A stretch of DNA of 64,000 bases from a bacterium D16-36 (GTDB taxonomy: Bacteria > Bacillota > Clostridia > Lachnospirales > Lachnospiraceae). The first letter of the stretch is position 1. The number at the start of each line of letters is the position of its first letter. The stretch spans positions 1-64,000 of the forward strand of contig RAYF01000034.1 of the NCBI GenBank assembly GCA_003611745.1, in the 5' to 3' direction. Below, in pieces: positions 52,431 to 60,993 of the stretch. Under the pieces are notes generated by a model that saw only the letters and a program-made list of their open reading frames with translations, had not been told where the DNA came from and did not search any database. A program made the position numbers and the translations under genes.

Positions 52431-52955
52431 TTAGAGATTTGACAGATAAAAAAGAGCCTCTTCCGGCAAACCTTCCTCTACCCCAATCTCCTCCACACTG
52501 TCGCCCTGCTGTATTTCAGTTTTTCCAACTGCCACATTCTCTGCCGGATTGACTGATGACTGTTTTCCAACATCCCCGCTCCCATGCCCCTCATTCGTGC
52601 CAATGCCAGAAATCTGAATACCTCCAACCGCACCCATCACTGCCTCTGCCACCATAGCCGCCAATCGGTTATCATGCTCCATCAATTTTTCCAAGAACAC
52701 TTCTCCTTGCAATTCTGCCAGCTCTTTCAGATAGCACCGCATCTCCTGTCGGTACTGCTCCTGTAACTCCAGTTCGCTTTCCTGTCTATGGTATTGCCTG
52801 AGAGCCGCTTTCACATAAGCACCAGAACTTCCATAAATATCATTCTCCATGTTACGTCCATGCTTTGTAATCGCCTGATAAAGTTCCCTCTCGTCTGCTC
52901 TGGATAAATTCAGCCGAAAAGCAACCGTTTTCTGCACTTCCTTTTTTCCTGCCAT
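52431..52955 (-). CDS. E4 ParR-like segregation protein, intact
   Basis: 174 residues from the ATG at 52955 (GGAAGGAG upstream). The start, KKEVQKTVAFRLNLSRADER, and GSSGAYVKAALRQYHRQE suggest a ribbon-helix-helix DNA-binding domain, followed by a long acidic tail ending GLPEEALFYL. Encoded after the ParM-like gene, it is likely the adaptor that links the filament to centromere DNA. The E2 copy is a pseudogene. Confidence 0.75.
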   Translation of the reverse strand: MAGKKEVQKTVAFRLNLSRADERELYQAITKHGRNMENDIYGSSGAYVKAALRQYHRQESELELQEQYRQEMRCYLKELAELQGEVFLEKLMEHDNRLAAMVAEAVMGAVGGIQISGIGTNEGHGSGDVGKQSSVNPAENVAVGKTEIQQGDSVEEIGVEEGLPEEALFYLSNL

Positions 52956-53030
52956 CCGTCTTCTCCTTCCCATGATTACAAATAAAAAGAATATATCTTA
53001 ATCATTTGATTCATTCCTTATCTGACAACA

Positions 53031-53945
53031 TCACAGCTTACACTTCTGCCTTGCCAGGTACTCATACCCTCTGGCATTTGCCCGGATATCCCCCAGATAA
53101 TGCACTTGGCTTCCCCGTACTCTGCCGTAGCGTTTCATTACCATTGCACCGCCTCCGGCATACACAACAGGCATCATCTCCAAATCAAAACCCAATTCTG
53201 ACAGTTTCGCTTCAATCCCCTTTGCAAAATTCCGCAGCCCATCACTGATAACCGACTTGCAATCCTCCGGTATCATAGCATCGCCACCCACAATCATCTG
53301 ACGGATGATATCCTCACTTACTTTCTTATTGCAAATCTGATACACACTGCTTTTGATACTTTCCATGCACTGAATCAATGCCTCCGGGATGCTGGTACTT
53401 TCCCGCTCCACCGGAACGTATTTCTGGACATGAATCACATCAATCGTCTTGCTCCCGATATCCACTATCAGGCTCTCCGCACCATACATCCGCATCCTGT
53501 CCGCAATCGCAGCGTAGCACTGCGGAAATACCAGCACATCCCTGATACAAATCCGATACTCTTTGCCGCTGTAACCAAAACAAATCTCCCCTTTCCGGTA
53601 CAGATAATCACGAAACTCCTTCTTCTCCTGCCCAAAACGGCTGAACGGAAGCCCCACCGCCAGAATGACATCGGCATTCTGCTTGTGGTACACATCCAAC
53701 TCCTTTGCTATCCCTGCCAGTGTCAGAAGGAAATAACTCTCATCTTCCGTTTTTGTCTTCATCATGGGAAGCCTGCCCTCGCCAACTTTATAATATTTTC
53801 TGTTATAAACAAGCGTGTTGTTGGATAAGGTCGCCTCCCCGCCCAACTGCTCCACCCCATTATCAAAAATGACATGTGTTCCTTTCATGGTGGAAAAACC
53901 ATGATCCAGTCCGCAAAGCAGTAAATTTTTGTCGTTATAAAACAT
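53031..53945 (-). CDS. E4 ParM/StbA-like actin ATPase, intact
   Basis: 304 residues from the ATG at 53945. Phosphate 1 CGLDHGFSTMKGTHVIF, phosphate 2 LIVDIGSKTIDVIHVQ and adenosine motif VVYAGGGAMVMKRYG are complete, and the C-terminus GYEYLARQKCKL is intact. Plasmid-type segregation ATPase. It would matter if the excised circle replicates or persists in more than one copy. Confidence 0.88.
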   Translation of the reverse strand: MFYNDKNLLLCGLDHGFSTMKGTHVIFDNGVEQLGGEATLSNNTLVYNRKYYKVGEGRLPMMKTKTEDESYFLLTLAGIAKELDVYHKQNADVILAVGLPFSRFGQEKKEFRDYLYRKGEICFGYSGKEYRICIRDVLVFPQCYAAIADRMRMYGAESLIVDIGSKTIDVIHVQKYVPVERESTSIPEALIQCMESIKSSVYQICNKKVSEDIIRQMIVGGDAMIPEDCKSVISDGLRNFAKGIEAKLSELGFDLEMMPVVYAGGGAMVMKRYGRVRGSQVHYLGDIRANARGYEYLARQKCKL

Positions 53946-53959
53946 AAGTACCATCCTTT

Positions 53960-54328
53960 CTATGGCTGTCTTTTGCCATTCTCCAAACCATCCAGCATTT
54001 CCAGTATCATCCGTAGGGACTCCAAAATTTCCACATCCAGTTCCTCCGTCCTCTCCACTTCCTGTAAATGCCTGTCAATCAGCAACATTTTCCTCTTGAT
54101 TTCCTCAAATGTCCGTATATTCCCAAAGGTGCTTATCTTCTGGTACATACAGCTCCTAATGAAAAAATCTGCCTTGCCCAGACCGGATAATGCAATCCGG
54201 TCATCAATGAGCTGCTTCTCTTCCGGTGACACCCTGAAATTCATAATGACACTCCGTTTCCGCTTTTTTGATTTCGGTTTTGGCGTCACACCGACAATCA
54301 GGTTGTCCCTGCGGTAAATTTTTGCCAT
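53960..54328 (-). CDS. E4 RHH-type accessory protein
   Basis: 122 residues. KRSVIMNFRVSPEEKQLIDD, LSGLGKADFFIRSCMYQKIS and LEMLDGLENGK align loosely with the E2 and E3 proteins. A basic N-terminus (KPKSKKRKR) precedes the ribbon. Probable DNA-binding component of the relaxosome or of partition control; it lies directly upstream of parM. Confidence 0.75.
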   Translation of the reverse strand: MAKIYRRDNLIVGVTPKPKSKKRKRSVIMNFRVSPEEKQLIDDRIALSGLGKADFFIRSCMYQKISTFGNIRTFEEIKRKMLLIDRHLQEVERTEELDVEILESLRMILEMLDGLENGKRQP

Positions 54329-54343
54329 ACTCTGCCTCCTTCC

Positions 54344-54586
54344 TCAAATCCTCGCCTGCACATACTCCAAATCGCCATGATACGGTGTGCCTGCCAGATA
54401 CCATTCGCCGCCATTGTTCCAGTCCATCTCCATTCGGGCTTCCACCCACCTGTTACCGACCAGTACCTCCATGCATTCCCCACAATGGAAACCGCTGTTT
54501 TCCCACAAATCAGATACCAGCAGCCCATAGCGTTTATTTTCCGCATTATAGCCAAGCCTTCCCTGCACTTTATTTTGCATTTTCAT
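54344..54586 (-). CDS. DUF5348-type small protein
   Basis: 80 residues from the ATG at 54586 (AAAGGAGG 9 bp upstream), overlapping the int stop by 17 bp. NKRYGLLVSDLWENSGFHCG, ECMEVLVGNRWVEARMEM and WYLAGTPYHGDLEYVQARI fit the small DUF5348 family found beside integrases on such elements. Function unknown. Confidence 0.7.
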   Translation of the reverse strand: MKMQNKVQGRLGYNAENKRYGLLVSDLWENSGFHCGECMEVLVGNRWVEARMEMDWNNGGEWYLAGTPYHGDLEYVQARI

Positions 54587-55703
54587 CCGCATCATCCTCC
54601 TTTCCCTCTGCCAATTCATCCAGCATGTCTCCGCTTCCATGATCCGCATCCAGCCTGTCTGCCAGTTCCTTCTGTTTGGATGGATAAAGATGGGAATAGG
54701 TGTAAGTGACAGAAATGCCTTCATGCCCTAACCGTTCCGCTATCTCCACCGGAGTAAATCCAAGCGAGATGAGATGTGCAACGTGCGAGTGCCGGATGTC
54801 GTGCACCCTCACACGCTTCACTCCCGCCTTTTTACATCCCCTGTCCATCTCATGGTGCAGATAACTTTTTGAAATATGAAACAGTCTGGTATCATCGGCA
54901 AGACTGTAAAACATCCCAAAATAATCTTCCATCTCGTCACAGAGAAACTTCGGCATATCTATCACACGATTGCTTTTCTCCGTCTTCGGGGAAGTAATAA
55001 TATCCTCTCCATTAATACGCTGGTAGGATTTACTGATTGTCAGTTTCCGCTTTATAAGGTCAAAATCAGATTTTACTAACGATAAAAGCTCGCCTTCCCT
55101 AATCCCGGTCCAGTAAAGCACCTGAAACGCATAATAGGAAATCGGTTTATCCTTGATGGCATCGGAAAATTTCTCATACTCTTCCTTTGTCCAGAACAGC
55201 ATTTCCTTTGCTTTCGCCTTACCCATTTTCCCCGCCTTGCTGGACGGATTCTCCGGCAGACCGTAAAATCTATGGGCATGGTTGAAGATAGCACTGAGCT
55301 GGTTCTGCACCGTCCTCAGATACGTTGCCGCATATGCTTTGCCATTCTCATCTCTGGCACAGAGCAATACATTCTGCCACTGGATTACATCCGTAGAATC
55401 AATCTCTGCCAGGCTTTTATTTTCAAAATAAGGCAGTATCTTGGTTTCAATGATGTGTTTCTTCGTCATAAACGTATTGAGTTTTATCCTCGGTTTGATG
55501 TCTTCCAGATAAATCTCCACAAACTTTGCAAAGTTCATCTGGATATCCCTGCTTTTCTTCTGGATAAAATCCCTCTCATAATTCAGTGCATCCCGTTTCG
55601 TCTCAAAGGTCTGCTTGGTGTGTACCTGCTTCTTCCCCTGCCAGTCCACGAAACGTATATACACTTTCCAACCGCTTCCATCTTTTAATTTACTTACCGA
55701 CAT
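54570..55703 (-). CDS. int: E4 tyrosine integrase, intact
   Basis: 377 residues from the ATG at 55703 (AAAGGAGG upstream); the frame extends further but without support. Arm-binding start (GSGWKVYIRFVDWQGKKQ), core-binding domain, Arg in TGIREGELLSL, HDIRHSHVAHLI, GH in LGHEGISVT and Tyr in YTYSHLYP. All catalytic residues are present. xis lies 73 bp upstream. Confidence 0.92.
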   Translation of the reverse strand: MSVSKLKDGSGWKVYIRFVDWQGKKQVHTKQTFETKRDALNYERDFIQKKSRDIQMNFAKFVEIYLEDIKPRIKLNTFMTKKHIIETKILPYFENKSLAEIDSTDVIQWQNVLLCARDENGKAYAATYLRTVQNQLSAIFNHAHRFYGLPENPSSKAGKMGKAKAKEMLFWTKEEYEKFSDAIKDKPISYYAFQVLYWTGIREGELLSLVKSDFDLIKRKLTISKSYQRINGEDIITSPKTEKSNRVIDMPKFLCDEMEDYFGMFYSLADDTRLFHISKSYLHHEMDRGCKKAGVKRVRVHDIRHSHVAHLISLGFTPVEIAERLGHEGISVTYTYSHLYPSKQKELADRLDADHGSGDMLDELAEGKEDDADENAK

Positions 55704-55776
55704 ACAATTCCTCCTTTCGGGCAGCCCTGTTAAAAGCTGCCACATAAACATAAATGATAGCTTCTGATTACCTCCG

Positions 55777-55968
55777 CTACTCTGCTGTGCCGCAGCACTG
55801 CTCATAAAACTTCCGGTTGACCTTGCCCGCAAGCACAATGAGATTTGGATTTTCCTGAAGCATTTTGCGGTTCAGTTCCTGAATCATCTTGTAAGCCTGT
55901 GACTCGCTCACACCCCAGTCCTCGCAGATTTCATCTGCCTGCACATACAGCTTCTTCATTCCTTCCAT
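55777..55968 (-). CDS. xis: E4 excisionase
   Basis: 63 residues. VQADEICEDWGVSESQAYKM, IQELNRKMLQENPNL and KVNRKFYEQCCG follow the Xis helix-turn-helix and wing. AAGGGGG lies upstream. It is divergent from the XRE gene across three operators. Confidence 0.82.
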   Translation of the reverse strand: MEGMKKLYVQADEICEDWGVSESQAYKMIQELNRKMLQENPNLIVLAGKVNRKFYEQCCGTAE

Positions 55969-56087
55969 ACGGCATTTACCCCCTTATTCAAAATTCGTGG
56001 TTTACGGCTGCCATTCTGCTCTGTTCGGGTAATTACATATCTGCCCCGCTAATACTGTCCTGAAAACCACTATGTATTATCTCTACC

Positions 56088-56175
56088 AGAACTCATTTTG
56101 GTTCTATGTTGTATTGCTATTATATAGAACTTGTTACGGTTCTGTCAAGTACTTTTCAGAACTTTTTTTGGTTCT
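56088..56175. promoter_or_regulatory. Three AGAAC-N8-GTTCT operators between xis and XRE (E4)
   Basis: The 18 bp palindrome AGAAC-N8-GTTCT occurs at 56088-56105, 56126-56143 and 56158-56175. TATTAT/TATATA promoter-like sequence overlaps the middle copy. They are the clearest operators in the window and very likely bind the E4 XRE repressor. The 358 bp gap holds no gene. Confidence 0.85.
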
Positions 56176-56326
56176 TTTCTTTTTCCCCATTCTGTGTTAT
56201 GATGTTGCTAAGGTTATAAGCACTGATTCAGACACTTCTATAACACCAAACACACATTACTGTGTTTACAAATAACATAGGGCAGGACAAAAGAGTTTTT
56301 GTTCCCTACCCCGATTGGAGGCAACC

Positions 56327-56872
56327 ATGACACAAGGCGAACGTATCAAATACATCCGCAACAGCCGGAAAATGACACAAAAGCAACTGGGGCTGCTCTG
56401 CGGCTTTTCGGAAAGTACCGCAGATGTCCGCATCCGCCAGTATGAGAGCAATGCCAAAACCCCCAAGCAGGACACCCTGATGCTGATAGCTAAAGCATTG
56501 AAAGTTTCCTATATATCCATCAAAAACTATGACCTCGGTGCGGCTGAGGATGTGCTGGAAACACTGTTCTGGCTGGATACCCAAAATGGCATTGACCTCT
56601 TCCCCTTACAGCCGGAATATCCAAAGGATAACTCATGGGAGTACCGGGGCAGCTACAATGAACCGGAATCCAAGCACAGCCGCCCGCCTTTCGGCATCGT
56701 CATGCAGTATGGCTTAGTCAACGATTTCCTTGCTGAATGGTCACTCCGCAAAACAGAACTCCGGGAAGGCTCCATCACATCCGACCAGTATAACAACTGG
56801 AAATGGAACTGGCCTAATTCCTGTGATGACGGCATGGGAAAAGAAAACTATGCCGACTGGCGGAATCTGTAA
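56327..56872 (+). CDS. E4 XRE-family repressor
   Basis: 181 residues from the ATG at 56327 (GGAGG upstream). HTH_3 domain (GERIKYIRNSRKMTQKQLGL, STADVRIRQYESNAKTPKQD), then a C-terminal domain with MQYGLVNDFLAEWSLRKTEL and NWKWNWPNSC that matches the E3 regulator. Last gene before core D. Confidence 0.88.
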   Translation: MTQGERIKYIRNSRKMTQKQLGLLCGFSESTADVRIRQYESNAKTPKQDTLMLIAKALKVSYISIKNYDLGAAEDVLETLFWLDTQNGIDLFPLQPEYPKDNSWEYRGSYNEPESKHSRPPFGIVMQYGLVNDFLAEWSLRKTELREGSITSDQYNNWKWNWPNSCDDGMGKENYADWRNL

Positions 56873-57026
56873 GCCACAAAACTTGGGACATTCGCTGCTC
56901 TTAAAAACCAGTGCTACATAATGCCAAGCATGGAATCTCTGAAAAAAGAACATCAAAAAAACAGAAATTCCACAATCCGGAATTTCTGTCTTTTTGATAC
57001 ATGTATTATTTTGAGTACACAAGATT

Positions 57027-57045
57027 TTGCAAGAAATTTGCAAGA
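57027..57045. repeat. E4 right-end arm repeats (TTGCAAGA x2)
   Basis: TTGCAAGA at 57027-57034 and 57038-57045, period 11 bp, 55 bp left of core D. Same word as at the left end of E4. Confidence 0.78.
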
Positions 57046-57096
57046 AGCATTTTCGTGAAACGCCCTGTTTTCGGGGCTTCCCGCTGTTTTTCGCTC

Positions 57097-57106
57097 ACTC
57101 GAACTC
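57097..57106. other. Attachment core D (E4/E5 junction)
   Basis: ACTCGAACTC with CGAACTC at 57100-57106. A GC-rich hairpin-like stretch (CGCCCTG...CGGGGC) precedes it. To its right the CTATATCTTGTGTC seen after core C recurs. The 370 bp between the XRE gene and the first E5 gene holds only att features. Confidence 0.72.
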
Positions 57107-57207
57107 GATTTTGATAACTATATCTTGTGTCTAGCCAACAATATAATCACCTTATTTTGTATAGAAATTCTTCACATTCTACAGATTATTTCTCGTTTCG
57201 AGAGTTT

Positions 57208-57226
57208 TTGCAAGCATTTTGCAAGC
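57208..57226. repeat. E5 left-end arm repeats (TTGCAAGC x2)
   Basis: TTGCAAGC at 57208-57215 and 57219-57226, period 11 bp, about 102 bp right of core D. The word differs from the E4 one only in the last base, so the E5 integrase is probably close to that of E4. Confidence 0.72.
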
Positions 57227-57242
57227 AACATCTCCATTCACG

Positions 57243-57638
57243 CTATAAAGAATATTCCCTAATAGCTGATACCACACTTTCTGTATTCCAATTGACATGA
57301 TAATATGATTCTGTTAATAACTCTGAGGGCATTCTTTCTTGTCCTCTAGGTCTTATTACAATAATAGGTTTTCCATAACTATTAGCAATGTCAACCTCTT
57401 TTTGAATCCAGCGTCTATGATTATAATACATCCCCGCAATTATCAACACACAGGAACAAGGACTTATCTGTCTATGTAAAGCCTCATCAAGTTCTTTATC
57501 TGTTCGTGTATCTAACGCATCATGTTGAGGAACACTGTAATTTTTCCACGAAAAATACGAGGCTTTATTCAACATATCTACAAGATTATAGTACTCAGAA
57601 TTATATTTCCAAGCATGACTAATAAATAAATTATACAT
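57243..57638 (-). CDS. TIR-like (MTH538/DUF1863) protein, Thoeris ThsB-like
   Basis: 131 residues, AAGGGAG upstream. YNLFISHAWKYNSEYYNLVD starts the fold; SCVLIIAGMYYNHRRWIQKE and VDIANSYGKPIIVIRP carry the conserved Trp and the likely catalytic Glu (near 81). This is the small TIR type found in Thoeris ThsB proteins, which make a cyclic ADP-ribose signal from NAD+ on infection. A transposase gene now separates it from the second TIR and the caspase gene. Confidence 0.82.
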   Translation of the reverse strand: MYNLFISHAWKYNSEYYNLVDMLNKASYFSWKNYSVPQHDALDTRTDKELDEALHRQISPCSCVLIIAGMYYNHRRWIQKEVDIANSYGKPIIVIRPRGQERMPSELLTESYYHVNWNTESVVSAIREYSL

Positions 57639-57672
57639 TACACGTCTCTCCCTTCTAATACAAACTTTTTTA

Positions 57673-57719
57673 GGCGTTTGCGAAACGCCAGAACCCGCAT
57701 AAATACGGGGTTCTTTTTG
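57673..57719 (+). terminator. Two hairpins in front of the transposase gene
   Basis: GGCGTTT/AAACGCC (57673-57689) is followed by AGAACCC/GGGTTCT (57690-57714) and a T-run. The second is a good rightward terminator that would shield the transposase from outside transcription. Confidence 0.65.
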
Positions 57720-57811
57720 TTACAAAATAAAACAACTCCTCACTGGTTTGTGGTAAAATAGAATTGTCCAAAAACCATCTACCAATCCACCAAGAAAGGA
57801 GTCGTACCTAT

Positions 57812-59269
57812 ATGATACCATACAAACAGCTTTCTTTGGCAGATATTTTTACCGATTGCCAAAATAAATTTGATAACGATAAATATGAGTTCCTTGAACT
57901 TCTCGAAAATACCATTAACTTTGATGAAATTGTCCCGGCGTCTTTTGTTTTTCATTTCCACTCTGCCACCGGCAGACCCCGCAGGCATTTTCTCTATCCA
58001 ATGCTCAGGGCTCTGTTATTACAGCTTATTTTCTCAATCCCAACAACATCCCTCCTGATTGTTTTTCTGAAATACTCCCAGGAATTACGGGATTTCTGCG
58101 GATTTGATGTTGTCCCGGATGCTTCTAAATTTACCCGCTTCAAACAGGATTTCTTATTGGACTTACAATCCATGTTCGATCATCTTGTTGACTTGACCGA
58201 ACCGATCTGCCATTGTATTGATACACAGAAGGCTTCCATGCTTCTCTTTGACACCTCCGGCATTGAGGCATGGGTTACAGAAAACAATCCCAAATATGCC
58301 AACCGTATCATCAAACAGCTGAAAGCCTTCAAAAAAGCTAAAGGGATGGACGATTCCTTTGACCCTTATAAAGCCGCCTACGGCTCCATGCCTTCCCATG
58401 CCGCCGCCAATCCAGCCATTCAGCAGATGTACATTAACGGGCATTTCTGTTATGCTTATAAATTCGGTATTATTACCAACGGACTCGGCATTGTCCGGGA
58501 TATTTCCTTTTATAACAAGGACTTTCTTGCGGCTCATCCTGACATCATTGTTGGAAAAAAATCTGATTCCCCGGATGAAGATAAGAGTCTTGCCGATTCC
58601 AAGGCATTGATTCCCACTTTAAAGGATTTCTTTCGGAAACATCCGCTTATCAATCCGAAAACCTTTCTCGGGGATGCCGCTTTCGATTGCATCGAAATTT
58701 ATAAATACCTGCTTCAGGAAACATCCATTGAGAAAGCATATATTCCGCTTAACGGAAGAATTTCTCTTCCGGAAGCTGACTGTCCCTTAAATGAGAATGG
58801 CATTCCCTGCTGTCCAAAGAACCATTCCCTTCAGATGAAACGGGAAGGGAGCAAATCCCATCTGCGCTGCGGTTTCCCTACCATGAAGTTTGTATGCCCA
58901 AAAATGAAATGGGAATGGAACAAACTTACAAAGAAATCAAAACGTGTATGCCATTGTGAAGACCCTTGTACGAAATCTTCCTGTGGCAGGATGTTTTATC
59001 TTTATCCAGAGAAGAACCTGCGTGCTTATCCAGGGACGCTGCGTGGTACACAGGAATGGGATTCCACCTACAAAATCCGTGTGAACGTAGAAAAATCCAT
59101 AAATCATTTCAAGGACAGCTTTTGTGTTGCCGGACGCAAAACCCAGAATGAAAAAACTTTACACGCTGATTTGCTGCTTGCCGGGATTGCACAGCTTGTC
59201 ACCGTAATGGTTGCTGACAAGATCCATAAACACCAATATATTCGCAGTCTAAAACCGCTGATCGCATAA
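57812..59269 (+). CDS. DDE transposase
   Basis: 485 residues from the ATG at 57812; AAAGGAG lies about 11 bp upstream. DDE-like acidic positions: LLFDTSGIEAWV, FLGDAAFDCIEIYKYL, and a Glu in NVEKSINHFKDSF. A Cys-rich insert (CCPKNHSL, CHCEDPCTKSSCG) lies before the last. It looks like an IS4/IS1182-type enzyme, but I do not assign a group. Intact length and frame. Confidence 0.82.
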   Translation: MIPYKQLSLADIFTDCQNKFDNDKYEFLELLENTINFDEIVPASFVFHFHSATGRPRRHFLYPMLRALLLQLIFSIPTTSLLIVFLKYSQELRDFCGFDVVPDASKFTRFKQDFLLDLQSMFDHLVDLTEPICHCIDTQKASMLLFDTSGIEAWVTENNPKYANRIIKQLKAFKKAKGMDDSFDPYKAAYGSMPSHAAANPAIQQMYINGHFCYAYKFGIITNGLGIVRDISFYNKDFLAAHPDIIVGKKSDSPDEDKSLADSKALIPTLKDFFRKHPLINPKTFLGDAAFDCIEIYKYLLQETSIEKAYIPLNGRISLPEADCPLNENGIPCCPKNHSLQMKREGSKSHLRCGFPTMKFVCPKMKWEWNKLTKKSKRVCHCEDPCTKSSCGRMFYLYPEKNLRAYPGTLRGTQEWDSTYKIRVNVEKSINHFKDSFCVAGRKTQNEKTLHADLLLAGIAQLVTVMVADKIHKHQYIRSLKPLIA

Positions 59270-59395
59270 CCTCACATATCGCATACTATTTCTCAGGCAG
59301 ATATCCCTATCTGCTCTGTTTTCATGTCTTAAAATCCGGTTACCCACATCCACCTCCTAAAAATCCGGCATGACCGGATCTTTACCCTGTTGGAA

Positions 59396-59905
59396 TCAAG
59401 ATTGCGAACTTGTTTCGCAATTACCTAACAAACTTTTTTTCAATTCTTCATAAAATTTCTGCGTTTCCGAAATGTTACTGTCTGCTCTTACATAATAACT
59501 ATGATTTAATTGCTTTTCTAACACAACTTGTCTTGCCACCTTATTTCTAACTTCAACATATTTTTGGACATCTTGTTGATTTTTTAAACGTGGCCAATAC
59601 TCCAGATATTCTGGTAGTTCCTCATAACTCATTAAATAATTAGCAATCGGCATATCTTTTTCTGTTGCCATACCAATTTCAAAAGGAACCCACCATGATC
59701 GTTTAGTATTATTAGATAACACAACTATTACATCTGAGCATTCCCTTAATTTCTCTCGAATATGCTTTGTTAGTTTTTCGCCATCATCTGAAATAATATC
59801 GTCCAATATATCCAAATATGCTTCGACACCCACATTTACTAAGGTCTGCTGTATACTAAGCGCAGTATGCTCATCTTCTTTTTTATGTGAAATAAATATT
59901 TTCAT
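59396..59905 (-). CDS. TIR-domain protein, Thoeris ThsB-like
   Basis: 169 residues, GGAGG upstream. KIFISHKKEDEHTALSIQQT starts the TIR fold; VIVVLSNNTKRSWWVPFEIG contains the catalytic Glu (near 76) with the typical WW before it. The last few residues may be altered by the adjacent insertion. It lies 27 bp after the caspase gene, so the pair is probably one operon. TIR plus caspase matches the arrangement described for type IV Thoeris. Confidence 0.85.
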   Translation of the reverse strand: MKIFISHKKEDEHTALSIQQTLVNVGVEAYLDILDDIISDDGEKLTKHIREKLRECSDVIVVLSNNTKRSWWVPFEIGMATEKDMPIANYLMSYEELPEYLEYWPRLKNQQDVQKYVEVRNKVARQVVLEKQLNHSYYVRADSNISETQKFYEELKKSLLGNCETSSQS

Positions 59906-59932
59906 TCTCTACCTCCATTCCATATCGGTGAG

Positions 59933-60901
59933 CTAAATCAACTCATTGTTCACTAATCTCCAATATTGTTTCCCTATTGAAGTCAATTTACACTTCTTAG
60001 ACTCCATGGCAGCAAAATACATATGTTCTGTGCCGACTGGCGTTACCAAACCAACACCCTCTAACTTCTGCAGATCAGCAAAAATCTCTGTATTCTCTTT
60101 CCGAGCATACGGTTCGGTTATTTGATGATTATCCTCTGGTGAGTTTGTTGGCTCATACGAAGGATCTAACTGGTAATTCGTTTCCTCAGTTTCAAAATAT
60201 TTACATATTCTACGTATTATTTCCATGTCCACCTGCGGAACAACATCTCTTAAAGATGTAAATCTCGTTACATTGGTTTTAAAAACTGGTCTTTGCTCCC
60301 ATGGACCCAAGGCTTTATCAATATACGCATAAATCCCACCTAAAGAAATATGTCCTGTCACGTCAGCAGCACCGCCTTTAAGAGCTTCTAACAATAGTGC
60401 TGTGAACACACCATGTCCGTTAATTTCCATAGAAGTCTCAGACGAACGACTAGCTGTCAGTATAGTAACTCCTTCTCCTATTATAGAAGTATTTTGACCC
60501 ATTACCGCAACGTTACCCAATGCCCCTGAGTAGCAACTATCCAGAATCACAATTTTGTCTTTACAGTTTGATTCATTAGCAATTGTTAATACATCCTGCA
60601 AAGAAACTCCGTAATCTTCCTCAGAAAAATCCGGCGTAACAAGATATCCCCCTGTAGAATCTACATAACCATGCCCGGAATAATAAAACAACGCCACATC
60701 TGCATCTCCTGAAAAACACTCTTTGATCAATTGTTTTAACCTACTTTTCGTTTTAACATTATTTTCCAATTTGACCGAAAAATTAGGTGTCTCGTTCTCG
60801 TTTTTGGATAATAATTTCTTAATTGCCTCCGCATCATTACAGCATCCATGCAAAGGACTTTGTAAATATTCATCAATTCCAACTAATAAAGCCTTTCTCA
60901 T
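59933..60901 (-). CDS. Caspase-like (C14) protease, type IV Thoeris effector candidate
   Basis: 322 residues, AGGAGG upstream. RKALLVGIDEYLQSPLHGCC starts a caspase fold; LFYYSGHGYVDSTGGYLV supplies the catalytic His (77), and IVILDSCYSGALGN the Cys (123). Residues from about 215 onward form a separate C-terminal domain that may sense the signal. In type IV Thoeris a TIR product activates such a protease, which then degrades cell proteins. The assignment to that type rests on gene content. Confidence 0.85.
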   Translation of the reverse strand: MRKALLVGIDEYLQSPLHGCCNDAEAIKKLLSKNENETPNFSVKLENNVKTKSRLKQLIKECFSGDADVALFYYSGHGYVDSTGGYLVTPDFSEEDYGVSLQDVLTIANESNCKDKIVILDSCYSGALGNVAVMGQNTSIIGEGVTILTASRSSETSMEINGHGVFTALLLEALKGGAADVTGHISLGGIYAYIDKALGPWEQRPVFKTNVTRFTSLRDVVPQVDMEIIRRICKYFETEETNYQLDPSYEPTNSPEDNHQITEPYARKENTEIFADLQKLEGVGLVTPVGTEHMYFAAMESKKCKLTSIGKQYWRLVNNELI

Positions 60902-60993
60902 ATATTTTTACCTCCTAAATTTGCCTTGGATTTTATTAGGCATGTAAGTCACTCAAATAAATCCCTCTTTATTGAATATCCCTTTGTATACTT

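Larger units (their letters stand above)
37593..57106. mobile_element. E4: integrative mobilisable element with multi-methyltransferase cargo
   Basis: Bounded by CGAACTC cores with TTGCAAGA arm repeats at both ends. It carries Int, Xis, XRE, a DUF5348-type gene, an RHH protein, intact ParM and ParR, MobC, a relaxase and TnpV in one leftward series, followed by about 11 kb of cytosine methylation and nuclease cargo. It is the most complete element of the array. Confidence 0.82.
57640..59395. mobile_element. Insertion sequence between the two TIR genes (ends approximate)
   Basis: A complete transposase gene on the plus strand interrupts a leftward caspase-TIR-TIR series. I could not find convincing terminal inverted repeats or a target duplication, so the ends are set by the flanking genes. 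The right end may touch the last codons of the TIR gene at 59396. Confidence 0.55.

Noticed and set aside
57640-59395. Terminal inverted repeats for the transposase at 57812
   Set aside because: I compared the hairpin region at 57673-57719 with the sequence before 59396 and found no convincing match or target duplication, so exact ends are not given.
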